NCBI RefSeq assembly: GCF_003052515.2
Contig: NZ_QARE02000020.1
Span: 1-64,000, forward strand
Reading direction: 5' to 3'
Length of the DNA stretch: 64,000 bases
DNA from: Pseudomonas sp. RIT409
GTDB lineage: Bacteria; Pseudomonadota; Gammaproteobacteria; Pseudomonadales; Pseudomonadaceae
Below the pieces are notes generated by a model, which had not been told where the DNA came from, did not search any database, and worked only from the letters and a program-made list of their open reading frames with translations. This document shows, in pieces, positions 8,756 through 17,989 of the stretch (positions are counted from its first letter, which is position 1; each line of letters opens with the position of its first letter). Both the position numbers and the translations under genes were made by a program.

Positions 8756-8904
8756 GGCGGGCTCCGGTTCGTTCGGCAGATGCCCTCAGTGAAACACGCA
8801 CCCAAACGCGAAAGAAGTGCCATAGACGACTAAATCTCGGCGCTTTCGCCCTCCGGCGCGGGGTCATGCGCGGCGCTCGCCCGTGCCGTGCGGTCCTTCT
8901 TCGC

Positions 8905-10863
8905 TCAAGTCACCGGCAACGCCGCGCGCTGCACGTCCAGGCTGAGGCGAAACTGGCTGCCATTGCCCGGCTCGGATTGATGACTCAGACGCCCGCCCTG
9001 GAGCTCGATCAATTGCCGACAGATCGCCAGCCCGATGCCGAGCCCGCCGTATTCCCGAGTCATGGAGCCGTCGACTTGGTAGAAGTTGGCATAGAGCGTC
9101 TCTTCATCCAACCGGGCAAAGCCGATACCGGTGTCGATGACATCCAGCACCAGCCGCACATCCCGGTCATTGATGACGTGGCCGCTCACGCGGACACGAA
9201 TCGACCCGGCCTTGGTGAACTTGATTGCATTGTCCAGCAGGCAATCCAGGCATTGGCGCAAGCGAAGGGCATCGCCGTGCAGACTGTCAGGCAGCGTTTC
9301 GTCGATCTCGATGTTCAACGCGAGCGACTTGTCTCGCGCCAAGGGCTCGAACGTGCTGCGCACCTGAAACAGCAGATGACGCAGGCTAAACGTCGCGTTT
9401 TGCACGGCGATGCGCCGAGCCTGCAGCTCAGTGAGGGTGAGAATGCCGTTGACGATGCCCATCATGTTTTGCGCGGAGTCCGCGGCGGTCTGGCGATAGA
9501 GTTCGATTTCGTCCTGGTCACTCTCCATTTGCATCAGCTCCAGGGAGCCGATCACACCGTTCATGGGCGTTCGCAGTTCATGGGTCAAGGTGGCGAGGAA
9601 CTCATCTTTCAAGCGGTTGCTGACTGCGAGTTGCTGGTTGAGCTTTTCGAGGTCCTGGCTGGACTGGGCCATGATTTGCGCCTGGCGTTCGCGCAAGGTG
9701 TTGATGCGATCGGCCAATGCCAGCGACAGCAGTGCAACCTCCACCACCGAGCCGATCTGGCTGGCGTACATGGTCCAGAAGTTGTTCGGCAGATGCCCCA
9801 GCAGCATCGTGGCGTTGACGACGCCCCCCAGCAGAAACGCTGACCAGGCAACGATGAAATAGCGCGCCACGCGGCGGCCTCGAAGCCAGGCAACCACGCC
9901 AATCAACAGGATCACCGGGGTGAACACCAGCACCAGCGCGGTGACCAGGCGCAAAGCGATGCCGTAATCCATGCACAACGCAAGCACCATGATGATTGCG
10001 GCGCAGACCATGGTGAGTACCAAAGGAACGTCCAGCCAAGGTCCCAACCGTGGGGTCTGCAGGAACTTGCGCGCGAACTGACTGGCAAAGAGGAGCGCTG
10101 CCGCCATCAGGAAGGTCGTCGAGGTGTTCGCCCACCAAGGGTTGTCTGGCCAGAAGTACTCGATGCCCGCGCCGTTGACCGAGACCTGATACAGGCCGAA
10201 GCAGACGATATAGAGGATGTAATAGAGGTAGCTGGTATCCCGCACGCTCAGGTAAATGAACAGGTTGTACACCAGCATCACGGCCAGCACGCCGTAGATC
10301 ATGCCGAGAATGTAGAACCGTGAGGGCTGCTCTTCGATGTAGGCGTGGCTGGCCCAGAGGTTCAGCGGTGCCTGCAATGAGCCATGGCTGGCCACTCGAA
10401 TATAGGCGGTCTTGGTGTCATGGGGCTTGAGGTCGAGGTCGAACAGGTAGTTGTTTTGCCTGATCTGACGGCTGGAAAACGGCAGCGTGTCCCCGGTCTG
10501 CCACGTCAGGCTGGGTATTGCGCCCTCGCTGGCGAGATAAAGGTCGACATGGTCCATGGGCGGATAGGCCAATTCCAGCAACCAGTCCGTGGCCGCCACG
10601 GGATTGAGTGGTCTGTAGGTCAAATCCACTTTCAACCAATACGCCGAACGGGAATACCCGGCATTCAGCGCGCTGGCGTTCAACGCCTGAAACTTCGCCC
10701 GCCCTTGGGGAGAGGCGACCTCTTCGATGGTGGCTGCGCCGGTGGGGTCTTCATAAACCAGGGTCGCCGGGCCTAGCGGCAAATTGCGTGTGTCTTCATT
10801 GAAATCCACGGCGCTGACCAGCATCGGCACCAGCATCAGCAACCCGATCAGAAGAAAACGCAT
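8905..10863 (-). CDS. ladS: LadS-like 7TMR-DISM sensor histidine kinase
   Basis: This 652-residue membrane kinase has a signal peptide (1-18), a periplasmic 7TMR-DISMED2-type sensor domain (about 25-175), seven hydrophobic segments (about 183-385), a short coiled linker, a HisKA domain with phosphoacceptor H428 (LATLTHELRTPMNG) and a HATPase_c domain ('DNAIKFTKAG', 'DTGIGFARL'). The position immediately upstream of thiD–thiE–hemL matches ladS in P. aeruginosa as I recall it. LadS there feeds the GacS/GacA–RsmY/Z pathway and carries a C-terminal receiver; here the protein ends shortly after the ATPase domain, with no receiver. The orthology call comes from layout and gene order. Confidence 0.8.
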   Translation of the reverse strand: MRFLLIGLLMLVPMLVSAVDFNEDTRNLPLGPATLVYEDPTGAATIEEVASPQGRAKFQALNASALNAGYSRSAYWLKVDLTYRPLNPVAATDWLLELAYPPMDHVDLYLASEGAIPSLTWQTGDTLPFSSRQIRQNNYLFDLDLKPHDTKTAYIRVASHGSLQAPLNLWASHAYIEEQPSRFYILGMIYGVLAVMLVYNLFIYLSVRDTSYLYYILYIVCFGLYQVSVNGAGIEYFWPDNPWWANTSTTFLMAAALLFASQFARKFLQTPRLGPWLDVPLVLTMVCAAIIMVLALCMDYGIALRLVTALVLVFTPVILLIGVVAWLRGRRVARYFIVAWSAFLLGGVVNATMLLGHLPNNFWTMYASQIGSVVEVALLSLALADRINTLRERQAQIMAQSSQDLEKLNQQLAVSNRLKDEFLATLTHELRTPMNGVIGSLELMQMESDQDEIELYRQTAADSAQNMMGIVNGILTLTELQARRIAVQNATFSLRHLLFQVRSTFEPLARDKSLALNIEIDETLPDSLHGDALRLRQCLDCLLDNAIKFTKAGSIRVRVSGHVINDRDVRLVLDVIDTGIGFARLDEETLYANFYQVDGSMTREYGGLGIGLAICRQLIELQGGRLSHQSEPGNGSQFRLSLDVQRAALPVT

Positions 10864-11197
10864 GGGAAACCGCCCGTTTCAGCGTGGGCGGCGTCGCAGA
10901 TTTCCCGAACCATTGAAGGCGACATTTTGTTCCGGGATGCCCCGGCCAACTGGGATAGCGGGCAACGCACTTGCTTTTTCTCTGATGGCAGGAAGAACAC
11001 AGCTAAGCGAAAGCATAGCGTTTGATAGCTGGATGACACTATTTAAATCGTCACACATCTGCCTTTCCTTAACCTTTCATGACCACCGTTCATCTTTCTT
11101 CTCAAAGACCCGGTCTAGAGGGGTTCGGCTTGAGATCCGGAAAATTGTGATACCCACCATCGGCCCGACAAAAGCTTTAGTGGTAAGCTCGCGCACC
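10864..11197. other. Divergent promoter region between the LadS-like kinase gene and thiD
   Basis: These 334 bp are more AT-rich than the flanks and must hold promoters for both divergent genes. I see no convincing protein gene and no TPP riboswitch (thi-box) ahead of thiD. An in-frame extension of thiD upstream to 10784 crosses this region but lacks similarity to ThiD. Confidence 0.6.
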
Positions 11198-11995
11198 ATG
11201 ACTATCTATAGCTCCCGCCCCGTTGTCCTCTGTCTCTCCGGCCACGACCCCAGTGGCGGCGCCGGTTTGCAGGCAGATATCGAAGCCCTGCTCGCCCAAG
11301 GTTGCCACGCCGCCCCTGCGGTCACTGCCCTGACGGTGCAAGACACCGTGAACGTCACCGATTTTCGGGTGCTGGATCGCGAATGGGTGCTGGCCCAAGC
11401 CCATGCCGTGCTCAACGACTCGACAGTGGCTGCCGTCAAGCTGGGCATGCTCGGCTCGCTGGAAATGGTCGACACCGTCGTCGAATTGCTGCAAGCCAAC
11501 CCGCATCTGCCGCTGGTCTGCGACCCGGTGCTGCGGGCCGGTGGCGGCGGCCGTTTGGGCAAGGACGAAGTGGGCTATGCCATGCGCGAACGCCTGTTAC
11601 CATTAGCCACCATCGCCACGCCGAACCTGCCCGAAGCGCGTATTCTCGCCGAGCTGCCAGAAGGCACTGCCGACGAGTGCGCCGACAAGCTGCTGCCCTT
11701 CTGTGGACATTTGCTGATCACCGGAGGCCACGGCGATGAGCATGAAGTCCACAACCGTCTCTACACCCGCAATGGCCCGTCGCGCACCTTTACCTGTCAG
11801 CGTTTACCTGGCAGCTACCACGGTTCCGGCTGCACCCTGGCCAGCGCCCTCGCCGGTCGACTGGCACTGGGTCAGGACGTGCTGGGCGCTGTGGAAACAG
11901 CCCTGGACTACACTTGGCGCACCTTGCGCGACGCTGAACAACTGGGCAAAGGCCAGTTCGTGCCGCGTCGCCTGCCACTGGATTTCTGCTCGTAA
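11198..11995 (+). CDS. thiD: Bifunctional hydroxymethylpyrimidine/phosphomethylpyrimidine kinase
   Basis: ThiD phosphorylates HMP to HMP-P and then HMP-PP for thiamine synthesis. The 265-residue ribokinase-fold protein shows the N-terminal 'LSGHDPSGGAGLQADIEA' substrate-binding segment and the C-terminal 'GSGCTLASALAG' anion-hole motif with the catalytic Cys. The start at 11198 (MTIYSSRPVVLCLSGHD) fits family length; the longer open frame upstream is noncoding. thiE begins 24 bp downstream and hemL follows, so the three are probably one operon linking thiamine and tetrapyrrole precursor synthesis. Confidence 0.95.
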   Translation: MTIYSSRPVVLCLSGHDPSGGAGLQADIEALLAQGCHAAPAVTALTVQDTVNVTDFRVLDREWVLAQAHAVLNDSTVAAVKLGMLGSLEMVDTVVELLQANPHLPLVCDPVLRAGGGGRLGKDEVGYAMRERLLPLATIATPNLPEARILAELPEGTADECADKLLPFCGHLLITGGHGDEHEVHNRLYTRNGPSRTFTCQRLPGSYHGSGCTLASALAGRLALGQDVLGAVETALDYTWRTLRDAEQLGKGQFVPRRLPLDFCS

Positions 11996-12019
11996 CGCCA
12001 CGAACAAGAGGCACCCCTG

Positions 12020-12646
12020 ATGAAACTGCGTGGCTTGTACGCCGTGACCGACAGCCAACTGTTGGCCGGAAAATTCCTCGCTTATGTCGAAGCCGCCCTC
12101 GACGGTGGCGTGACGCTGCTGCAATACCGCGACAAGTCCGGCGACGAAACCCGTCGACTGCGCGAAGCCTCGGAACTGCTCAAATTGTGTGAGCGCTACA
12201 AGACCCGCCTGATCATCAACGACGACGCTGAAGTCGCCGCACGTCTGGGCGTCGGCGTGCACCTTGGCCAGACCGACGGCTCGCTGCCCGATGCCCGTGC
12301 TTTGCTTGGCCATAAAGCTATCGTCGGCGCGACCTGCCATGCGCAGATCGAACTGGCCGAAAAAGCCAAGGCAGACGGGGCGACCTACGTGGCCTTCGGC
12401 CGCTTCTTCAATTCCACCACCAAGCCGGGCGCCCCGGCGTGCAGCCTCGACATGCTGGCGCAGGCGCGCAAGCGAATCTCGCTGCCGATCGCCGTCATTG
12501 GCGGGATCACCTTGGAAAACGCCGCGCCGCTGGTGGCGCAGGGGGCTGACTTGCTGGCGGTGGTGCAAGGTTTGTTCGGCGCTGAAACCACTCAGGAAGT
12601 CACCCGTCGCGCTCGCGCCTTCAACGACTTGTTCAAATCGGCCTGA
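12020..12646 (+). CDS. thiE: Thiamine-phosphate synthase
   Basis: ThiE joins HMP-PP and thiazole phosphate to make thiamine monophosphate. The 208-residue TIM-barrel protein has the expected 'LYAVTDSQLL' start, 'LLQYRDKSGD' strand, 'LIINDDAEVA' metal/diphosphate region, 'GVHLGQTDG' and the phosphate-binding 'IAVIGGITLENA' near the C-terminus. It lies 24 bp downstream of thiD and 49 bp upstream of hemL on the same strand. Length and motifs match the family throughout. Confidence 0.96.
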   Translation: MKLRGLYAVTDSQLLAGKFLAYVEAALDGGVTLLQYRDKSGDETRRLREASELLKLCERYKTRLIINDDAEVAARLGVGVHLGQTDGSLPDARALLGHKAIVGATCHAQIELAEKAKADGATYVAFGRFFNSTTKPGAPACSLDMLAQARKRISLPIAVIGGITLENAAPLVAQGADLLAVVQGLFGAETTQEVTRRARAFNDLFKSA

Positions 12647-12695
12647 TTCCACATCGGGCCGGTTCACCTCTTTCGATTCAAACAGAGACCTCATC

Positions 12696-13979
12696 ATGTC
12701 CCGTTCTGAAACCCTGTTCGCCAACGCCCAGAAGCACATCCCCGGCGGCGTCAACTCGCCGGTTCGCGCCTTCAAGAGCGTCGGCGGTACGCCACTGTTC
12801 TTCAAACATGCAGCCGGCGCCTACGTCACCGATGAAGACGACAAGCGCTACGTCGATTACGTTGGCTCATGGGGGCCGATGATTCTCGGCCACAGCCACC
12901 CCGACGTGCTGGAAGCCGTGCGTAAGCAACTGGAACATGGCCTGTCCTACGGCGCGCCGACCGCCATGGAAACCGAAATGGCGGACCTTGTGTGCTCCAT
13001 CGTCCCCTCCATGGAGATGGTGCGCATGGTCAGTTCCGGCACCGAAGCCACGATGAGCGCGATTCGTCTGGCGCGTGGCTACACGGGCCGCGACAGCATC
13101 ATCAAATTCGAGGGTTGTTATCACGGGCACTCCGACAGCCTGCTGGTCAAGGCCGGTTCCGGGGCGCTGACGCTGGGCGTTCCCAGCTCGCCAGGCGTCC
13201 CGGCGGCATTCGCCAAACACACGCTGACCCTGCCGTTCAACGACATTGACGCGGTCAACGCAATGCTCGCGGATGTGGGCCAGGAAGTGGCCTGCATCAT
13301 CGTCGAACCCGTCGCCGGAAACATGAACTGCGTGCCACCAGCCCCCGGCTTTCTGCAAGGCCTGCGCGACGCCTGCGACAAGCATGGCGTGGTGCTGATC
13401 TTCGATGAAGTCATGACCGGGTTTCGTGTGGCCCTCGGTGGCGCGCAGGCCCACTATGGCGTCACCCCGGACCTGAGCACGTTCGGCAAGATCATCGGCG
13501 GCGGCATGCCCGTGGGTTGCTTCGGCGGCAAACGCGAAATCATGTCGCATATCGCTCCACTGGGCCCCGTTTACCAGGCGGGCACCCTCTCGGGTAACCC
13601 ATTGGCGATGGCCGCGGGCCTGACGACGCTGCGCCTGATCAGCCGTCCGAATTTTCACGATGAACTGACGGCCTACACCACGCGCCTGCTCGACGGCCTG
13701 CAGCAGCGTGCCGACGCTGCCGGCATTCCGTTCACCACCACCCAGGCAGGCGGCATGTTCGGCCTGTATTTCACCGACGCGAAAGCAATCGTCACCTTCC
13801 AGGACGTGATGAGCAGCGACGCCGAGCGCTTCAAACGCTTCTTCCACTTGATGCTCGAGGGTGGGGTGTATCTGGCGCCAAGTGCGTTCGAGGCAGGGTT
13901 CACCTCCATCGCCCATGGCGATGCAGAGCTGCAACTGACGCTGGAAGCCGCTGAGAAAGCATTTGCGCAGCTGAAATAA
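12696..13979 (+). CDS. hemL: Glutamate-1-semialdehyde 2,1-aminomutase
   Basis: HemL converts glutamate-1-semialdehyde to 5-aminolevulinate, the last C5-pathway step to haem. The 427-residue class III aminotransferase-fold enzyme carries 'VSSGTEATMSAIRLARG' for PLP phosphate binding, 'VVLIFDEVMTGFR' with the PLP-ring Asp, and the Schiff-base lysine K265 in STFGKIIGGGMPVG. The ATG at 12696 is the family start. It is the last gene of the thiD–thiE–hemL run; a REP doublet follows 12 bp after the stop codon. Confidence 0.96.
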   Translation: MSRSETLFANAQKHIPGGVNSPVRAFKSVGGTPLFFKHAAGAYVTDEDDKRYVDYVGSWGPMILGHSHPDVLEAVRKQLEHGLSYGAPTAMETEMADLVCSIVPSMEMVRMVSSGTEATMSAIRLARGYTGRDSIIKFEGCYHGHSDSLLVKAGSGALTLGVPSSPGVPAAFAKHTLTLPFNDIDAVNAMLADVGQEVACIIVEPVAGNMNCVPPAPGFLQGLRDACDKHGVVLIFDEVMTGFRVALGGAQAHYGVTPDLSTFGKIIGGGMPVGCFGGKREIMSHIAPLGPVYQAGTLSGNPLAMAAGLTTLRLISRPNFHDELTAYTTRLLDGLQQRADAAGIPFTTTQAGGMFGLYFTDAKAIVTFQDVMSSDAERFKRFFHLMLEGGVYLAPSAFEAGFTSIAHGDAELQLTLEAAEKAFAQLK

Positions 13980-13991
13980 CCTCGCTGCCAT

Positions 13992-14152
13992 TGTAGGAGC
14001 GTGGCTTGCCTCTGGGCCGCATTCGGATGATCGGCTGCGAAGCCGTCGTAAAACCGATCAACCCGGGGAGTCAGTAAGCCGGGTGTTCAGGCTTTGCAAC
14101 CGGTCCCCGGCAGATCGCCCGAGTACGGCCCACAGACAGCCACGCTCCTACA
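13992..14152. repeat. Variant REP pair (long-loop) after hemL
   Basis: TGTAGGAGCGTGGCTTG at 13992-14008 recurs as its reverse complement (AGCCACGCTCCTACA) at 14138-14152. This is the Pseudomonas REP core with a T in place of C at one stem position compared with the other REPs of the window. The two are separated by about 130 bp containing further short inverted repeats. The rest of the 401-bp gap (13980-14380) is the upstream region of the Sel1-repeat gene; no other gene is seen there. Confidence 0.75.
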
Positions 14153-14380
14153 GAGTCCAGTAAGGTATTTGCAGTTGATTTGGGTTGTTTCTGCGTTATT
14201 TTGTTGAATCGTTATATCCGCACGTCGGATTGAGCGCCTGAAGTCAGGCCAATCAAGGCCGTGCGGCAGAATTTGTGCAAAGACTTTGTAAGGTAGGCCC
14301 CGCTTATTTCATAATGCGCAGCCAGCACGTTCAGCTGGACGGGCATTACCCGCACCTTTTTCAGAGGTAAGTCGACTTCC

Positions 14381-14944
14381 ATGAATCGCACCGGCCGCAC
14401 CCTTGCATTGGGCTGCCTGTTGCTTCTTCATCCCCTGCTGGCGAATGCAGGTGGCAACTCGTTGTTAATCCCAGCGGTGGGTCGCTGCACCCTGAACACC
14501 CAGCCAGACAACCTGCCCGCAGCGTTAGCGGCTTGCCAGCAGGCGGCGCAGAGTGGGGATGCACAAGCGCAATACGAGTTGGGACAGTTCTATTACGACG
14601 GCAAGAATGCGCCGCGTGATCTCACTCAGGCACTCAACTACTTCGAACAGGCCTCTTTGCAGGGCCATGCACAGGCGCAATATCAATTGGGTCTGATGTT
14701 TTTCCGTGGCGAAGGGGTACAGGCCAATAACATTCAGGCTTACATCGTGCTGAAGATGGCCGCGGTCAATGGCTCCGAAGACGCGCTGGACGAAGCCGAC
14801 GAAGTGTCCGGGCAAATGAAGAAGGAAGACCTGGACGTCGCCACCCAGGTGCTGGGGCAAATCTTCCGTAAATACCTGCTGGAACTGCAAACCGCTGAAG
14901 GGCGCACGCCTTTCGCACCCTTCCCTGACACCAGCAAGCCCTGA
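14381..14944 (+). CDS. Periplasmic Sel1-repeat protein
   Basis: This 187-residue protein has an N-terminal signal peptide (MNRTGRTLALGCLLLLHPLL, cleavage near ANA-GG) and at least two Sel1-like repeats, e.g. 'AQSGDAQAQYELGQFYYDGK' and 'LQGHAQAQYQLGLMFFRGEG', between about residues 50 and 125. Such solenoids mediate protein–protein contacts. Two Cys residues at about 32 and 48 of the precursor could form a disulfide. It lies upstream of, and convergent with, the DUF1820 gene. The specific role is unknown. Confidence 0.85.
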   Translation: MNRTGRTLALGCLLLLHPLLANAGGNSLLIPAVGRCTLNTQPDNLPAALAACQQAAQSGDAQAQYELGQFYYDGKNAPRDLTQALNYFEQASLQGHAQAQYQLGLMFFRGEGVQANNIQAYIVLKMAAVNGSEDALDEADEVSGQMKKEDLDVATQVLGQIFRKYLLELQTAEGRTPFAPFPDTSKP

Positions 14945-14953
14945 TCGAGCCGC

Positions 14954-15280
14954 TTACTTTTCCGGCATCGGCATCGGAAACGGCATGACGTTGCCGGTCG
15001 GGCGCGCTTCACTGATTTTCGCGGTGCCCATGCGCTCCACCTCATCGATACGCACGATCGAGTGCATTGGCACGAAACTGCGCACTACGCCATCGAACTG
15101 CGCCTTGAGCTTCTCCTCGCTCGGATCGACGACCACCGTGGTCCGCTCGCCGAAGACAAATTCCTCGACTTCCAGGAAGCCCCACAGATCGCTTTGATAG
15201 ATCTGCTTGGCGTACATCTCGTACACCTGGCCCTGGTTGAGAAAAATTACCTTGTAGATTGGAGCTTCGCGTTTGGTCAT
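14954..15280 (-). CDS. DUF1820 family protein
   Basis: This 108-residue cytoplasmic protein (MTKREAPIYKVIFLNQGQVY...) matches the DUF1820 pattern, with 'LWGFLEVEEFVFGERT' and 'FVPMHSIVRIDEVE' as conserved stretches and a Pro/Met-rich tail. Function is unknown; the family is widespread in gammaproteobacteria and in Pseudomonas is commonly found next to miaB. It is divergent from miaB (gap 135 bp) and convergent with the Sel1-repeat gene. Confidence 0.88.
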   Translation of the reverse strand: MTKREAPIYKVIFLNQGQVYEMYAKQIYQSDLWGFLEVEEFVFGERTTVVVDPSEEKLKAQFDGVVRSFVPMHSIVRIDEVERMGTAKISEARPTGNVMPFPMPMPEK

Positions 15281-15415
15281 GACAGGCAGGCAATGATCGG
15301 TGTTTTGAAAAGGGCGCGAACTATAGCACGCCGCTCGTTAGGCGACGCTAGGAACCCAGGGCTCGGGTCACTATAATGCGCGGTTCTTCGAATCACCTGA
15401 TAAATCCGAACCCGC

Positions 15416-16744
15416 ATGGCCAAGAAGCTTTACATCGAAACCCACGGTTGCCAGATGAACGAGTACGACAGCTCGCGCATGGTCGATCTGCTGGGCGAAC
15501 ATCAAGCGCTGGAAGTCACCGCTCGCGCGGAAGATGCCGACGTGATCCTGCTCAATACCTGCTCGATCCGCGAACGCGCCCAGGATCGCGTGTACTCCCA
15601 GCTAGGCCGCTGGCGTGAGCTGAAACTGGCCAATCCGGAAATGGTGATCGCCGTGGGCGGCTGCGTGGCCAGCCAGGAGGGCGAGGCCATTCGCGACCGT
15701 GCGCCCTATGTCGACGTGGTCTTCGGCCCCCAGACCCTTCATCGCCTGCCCGAGATGATCGACGCAGCGCGGGTCACCCGGCTCCCGCAAGTGGATATCT
15801 CGTTTCCTGAAATCGAGAAGTTCGACCATCTGCCCGAGCCCCGCGTCGATGGCCCGAGCGCGTACGTCTCGGTGATGGAAGGCTGCAGTAAATACTGCAC
15901 GTTCTGCGTGGTGCCCTACACCCGCGGCGAGGAAGTCAGCCGCCCGTTCGACGACGTGATCACCGAGGTCTTCCATCTCGCGGAAAACGGCGTGCGTGAA
16001 GTGACCCTTTTGGGCCAGAACGTGAATGGCTATCGCGGCACCACCCACGACGGGCGCGTGGCCGATCTGGCCGAGCTGATTCGCGTGGTCGCCGCCATCG
16101 ACGGCATCGACCGGATTCGCTACACCACCTCGCACCCGCTGGAGTTTTCAGACAGCCTGATTCAGGCCCATGCCGAAGTGCCGGAATTGGTCAAACACCT
16201 GCACCTGCCAGTGCAATCGGGTTCCGACCGCATTCTGGCGGCCATGAAGCGCAACCACACCGTGCTGGAATACAAATCCCGCTTGCGCAAACTCCGCGCC
16301 GCTGTGCCAGATATCTGCATCAGTTCCGACTTCATCGTCGGCTTTCCCGGCGAGACCGAGAAAGACCATCAGCAGACCCTGAAGCTGGTGGAAGAGGTCG
16401 GTATGGATTTCTCCTACTCCTTCGTCTACAGCCAGCGCCCGGGGACCCCGGCAGCCGACCTGCACGACGACACCCCGGAAGAGGTGAAGAAGGAGCGTTT
16501 GAAACAGCTGCAACTGCTGATCGATCGCCAAGGCTTCGAAATCAGCCGCCGCATGGCGGGCACGGTGCAACGCATCCTGGTCACCGATTATTCGAAAAAA
16601 GACCCGGGAGAACTCCAGGGGCGCACCGAGAACAACCGCATCGTCAACTTCCGTTGTGACAACCCGAAGATGATCGGGCAGTTCGTTGACGTGTACATCG
16701 ACAGCGCACAACCGCACTCGCTGCGCGGTTCGCTGTTGCAATAG
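15416..16744 (+). CDS. miaB: tRNA-2-methylthio-N6-dimethylallyladenosine synthase
   Basis: MiaB adds a methylthio group to i6A37 of tRNAs reading UNN codons. The 442-residue protein shows all three parts of a methylthiotransferase: an N-terminal domain with cluster ligands C12, C49 and C83; a radical-SAM domain with C157-x3-C161-x2-C164 (GCSKYCTFC); and a C-terminal TRAM domain (about 375-440). Conserved motifs 'CQMNEYDS' and 'LPVQSGSDRIL' confirm MiaB over RimO. It starts at 15416 with the family N-terminus. A REPIN follows, then phoH–ybeY–ybeX–lnt in the usual order. Confidence 0.97.
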   Translation: MAKKLYIETHGCQMNEYDSSRMVDLLGEHQALEVTARAEDADVILLNTCSIRERAQDRVYSQLGRWRELKLANPEMVIAVGGCVASQEGEAIRDRAPYVDVVFGPQTLHRLPEMIDAARVTRLPQVDISFPEIEKFDHLPEPRVDGPSAYVSVMEGCSKYCTFCVVPYTRGEEVSRPFDDVITEVFHLAENGVREVTLLGQNVNGYRGTTHDGRVADLAELIRVVAAIDGIDRIRYTTSHPLEFSDSLIQAHAEVPELVKHLHLPVQSGSDRILAAMKRNHTVLEYKSRLRKLRAAVPDICISSDFIVGFPGETEKDHQQTLKLVEEVGMDFSYSFVYSQRPGTPAADLHDDTPEEVKKERLKQLQLLIDRQGFEISRRMAGTVQRILVTDYSKKDPGELQGRTENNRIVNFRCDNPKMIGQFVDVYIDSAQPHSLRGSLLQ

Positions 16745-16780
16745 GGACAGACGCCGCAAGCCAGCGATGGCGCAAAATCC

Positions 16781-16868
16781 TGTAGGAGCGCGCTTGCCCG
16801 CGACCATGGTGTTTCAGACAAAACACTGCTGGCTGACAGAAAGCTATCGCGGGCAAGCGCGCTCCTAC
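16781..16868. repeat. REPIN (inverted REP doublet) between miaB and phoH
   Basis: TGTAGGAGCGCGCTTGCCCG and its reverse complement flank a roughly 45-bp variable centre. The arms are identical in core to five other doublets in this window. Confidence 0.9.
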
Positions 16869-16981
16869 GGGTTTTATCGCAATATCCAATCCGACCATTA
16901 GTAAGTGGGCCCTTTCGGACACTGCCCACAGGGGTTATCCTTCATTCCACATTCATTGCCGTCGGGCGGCTGATAACCACT

Positions 16982-17989
16982 TTGAACGCACCTATCGAAC
17001 CTCATCGTTTCAGTCTCGAACCTATCGAGGCCCATCGCTTCGCCAATCTGTGCGGCCAATTCGACGAGCACTTGCGCCTGATCGAACAGCGGCTGGACAT
17101 CGAAATCCGCAATCGCGGAGGCCAGTTCGAAATGATTGGCGAGCGCAAACAGACCACTTCTGCCGAAAACCTGCTGCGACGCCTGTACCGGGAGACCAAG
17201 AGCACCGAACTGTCTCCGGACATGGTCCACTTGTTCCTGCAGGAGTCCGGCGTCGAAGCGCTGGACAACCACCCTGCCGCCGACGCGGGCGTTGCGCTGC
17301 GCACCAAGAAGGGCATGATTCGCCCGCGTGGTTTGAATCAGCAGCGCTACGTGAAGGAAATTCTCGGCAACGACATCAACTTCGGCATCGGCCCGGCAGG
17401 TACGGGTAAAACCTACCTGGCGGTGGCGGCTGCGGTCGATGCACTGGAGCGCGAGCAGATTCGCCGCATCCTGCTGGTCCGTCCGGCCGTCGAAGCGGGT
17501 GAAAAGCTGGGCTTCCTGCCGGGCGACCTGGCGCAGAAGATCGACCCGTATTTGCGGCCGCTCTACGACGCGCTGTACGAGATGCTGGGCTTCGAATACG
17601 TTGCCAAACTGATCGAAAAACAGGTGATCGAAGTCGCGCCGCTGGCTTACATGCGCGGGCGCACCCTTAACAACAGCTTCATCATTCTCGACGAAAGTCA
17701 GAACACCACTGTCGAGCAGATGAAGATGTTCCTGACCCGTATTGGCTTTGGCTCCACCGCAGTGATCACCGGTGACATCACGCAGATCGACCTGCCACGC
17801 GGCACCAAGTCAGGCCTGACCCACGTCATAGAAGTGCTCAAGGACGTGCCGGGCATCAGTTTCACTCACTTCAAGCCCAAAGACGTCGTGCGCCACCCGC
17901 TGGTGCAACGCATCGTCGAAGCCTACGAGCGCTTCGAGGCGAGCCACAACGATCCGCAGCCCACCCGGGAATCCCGACGCGATGCTTGA
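16982..17989 (+). CDS. ybeZ: PhoH-like ATPase (YbeZ)
   Basis: This 335-residue P-loop protein partners YbeY in RNA/ribosome metabolism. Walker A (GPAGTGKT) is at residues 137-144 and Walker B in 'FIILDESQNTTVEQMKMFL'; 'GDITQIDLP' is also characteristic. Translation probably begins at TTG (16982) giving MNAPIEPHRFSLEP, which matches the N-terminus I expect for Pseudomonas PhoH proteins; no upstream ATG is available in frame. The stop codon overlaps the ybeY start by eight bases, indicating translational coupling. Confidence 0.92.
   Translation: MNAPIEPHRFSLEPIEAHRFANLCGQFDEHLRLIEQRLDIEIRNRGGQFEMIGERKQTTSAENLLRRLYRETKSTELSPDMVHLFLQESGVEALDNHPAADAGVALRTKKGMIRPRGLNQQRYVKEILGNDINFGIGPAGTGKTYLAVAAAVDALEREQIRRILLVRPAVEAGEKLGFLPGDLAQKIDPYLRPLYDALYEMLGFEYVAKLIEKQVIEVAPLAYMRGRTLNNSFIILDESQNTTVEQMKMFLTRIGFGSTAVITGDITQIDLPRGTKSGLTHVIEVLKDVPGISFTHFKPKDVVRHPLVQRIVEAYERFEASHNDPQPTRESRRDA

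Noticed and set aside
10864..11197. TPP riboswitch ahead of thiD
   Set aside because: The conserved thi-box elements are not visible, and the leader appears short.
12867..13991. Long open frame antisense to hemL (374 codons), and similar antisense frames such as 56654-58195 (513 codons) over the aldehyde dehydrogenase
   Set aside because: High-GC genes produce long mirror frames. These lack family similarity, ribosome sites and coherent composition, while the sense proteins are unambiguous.
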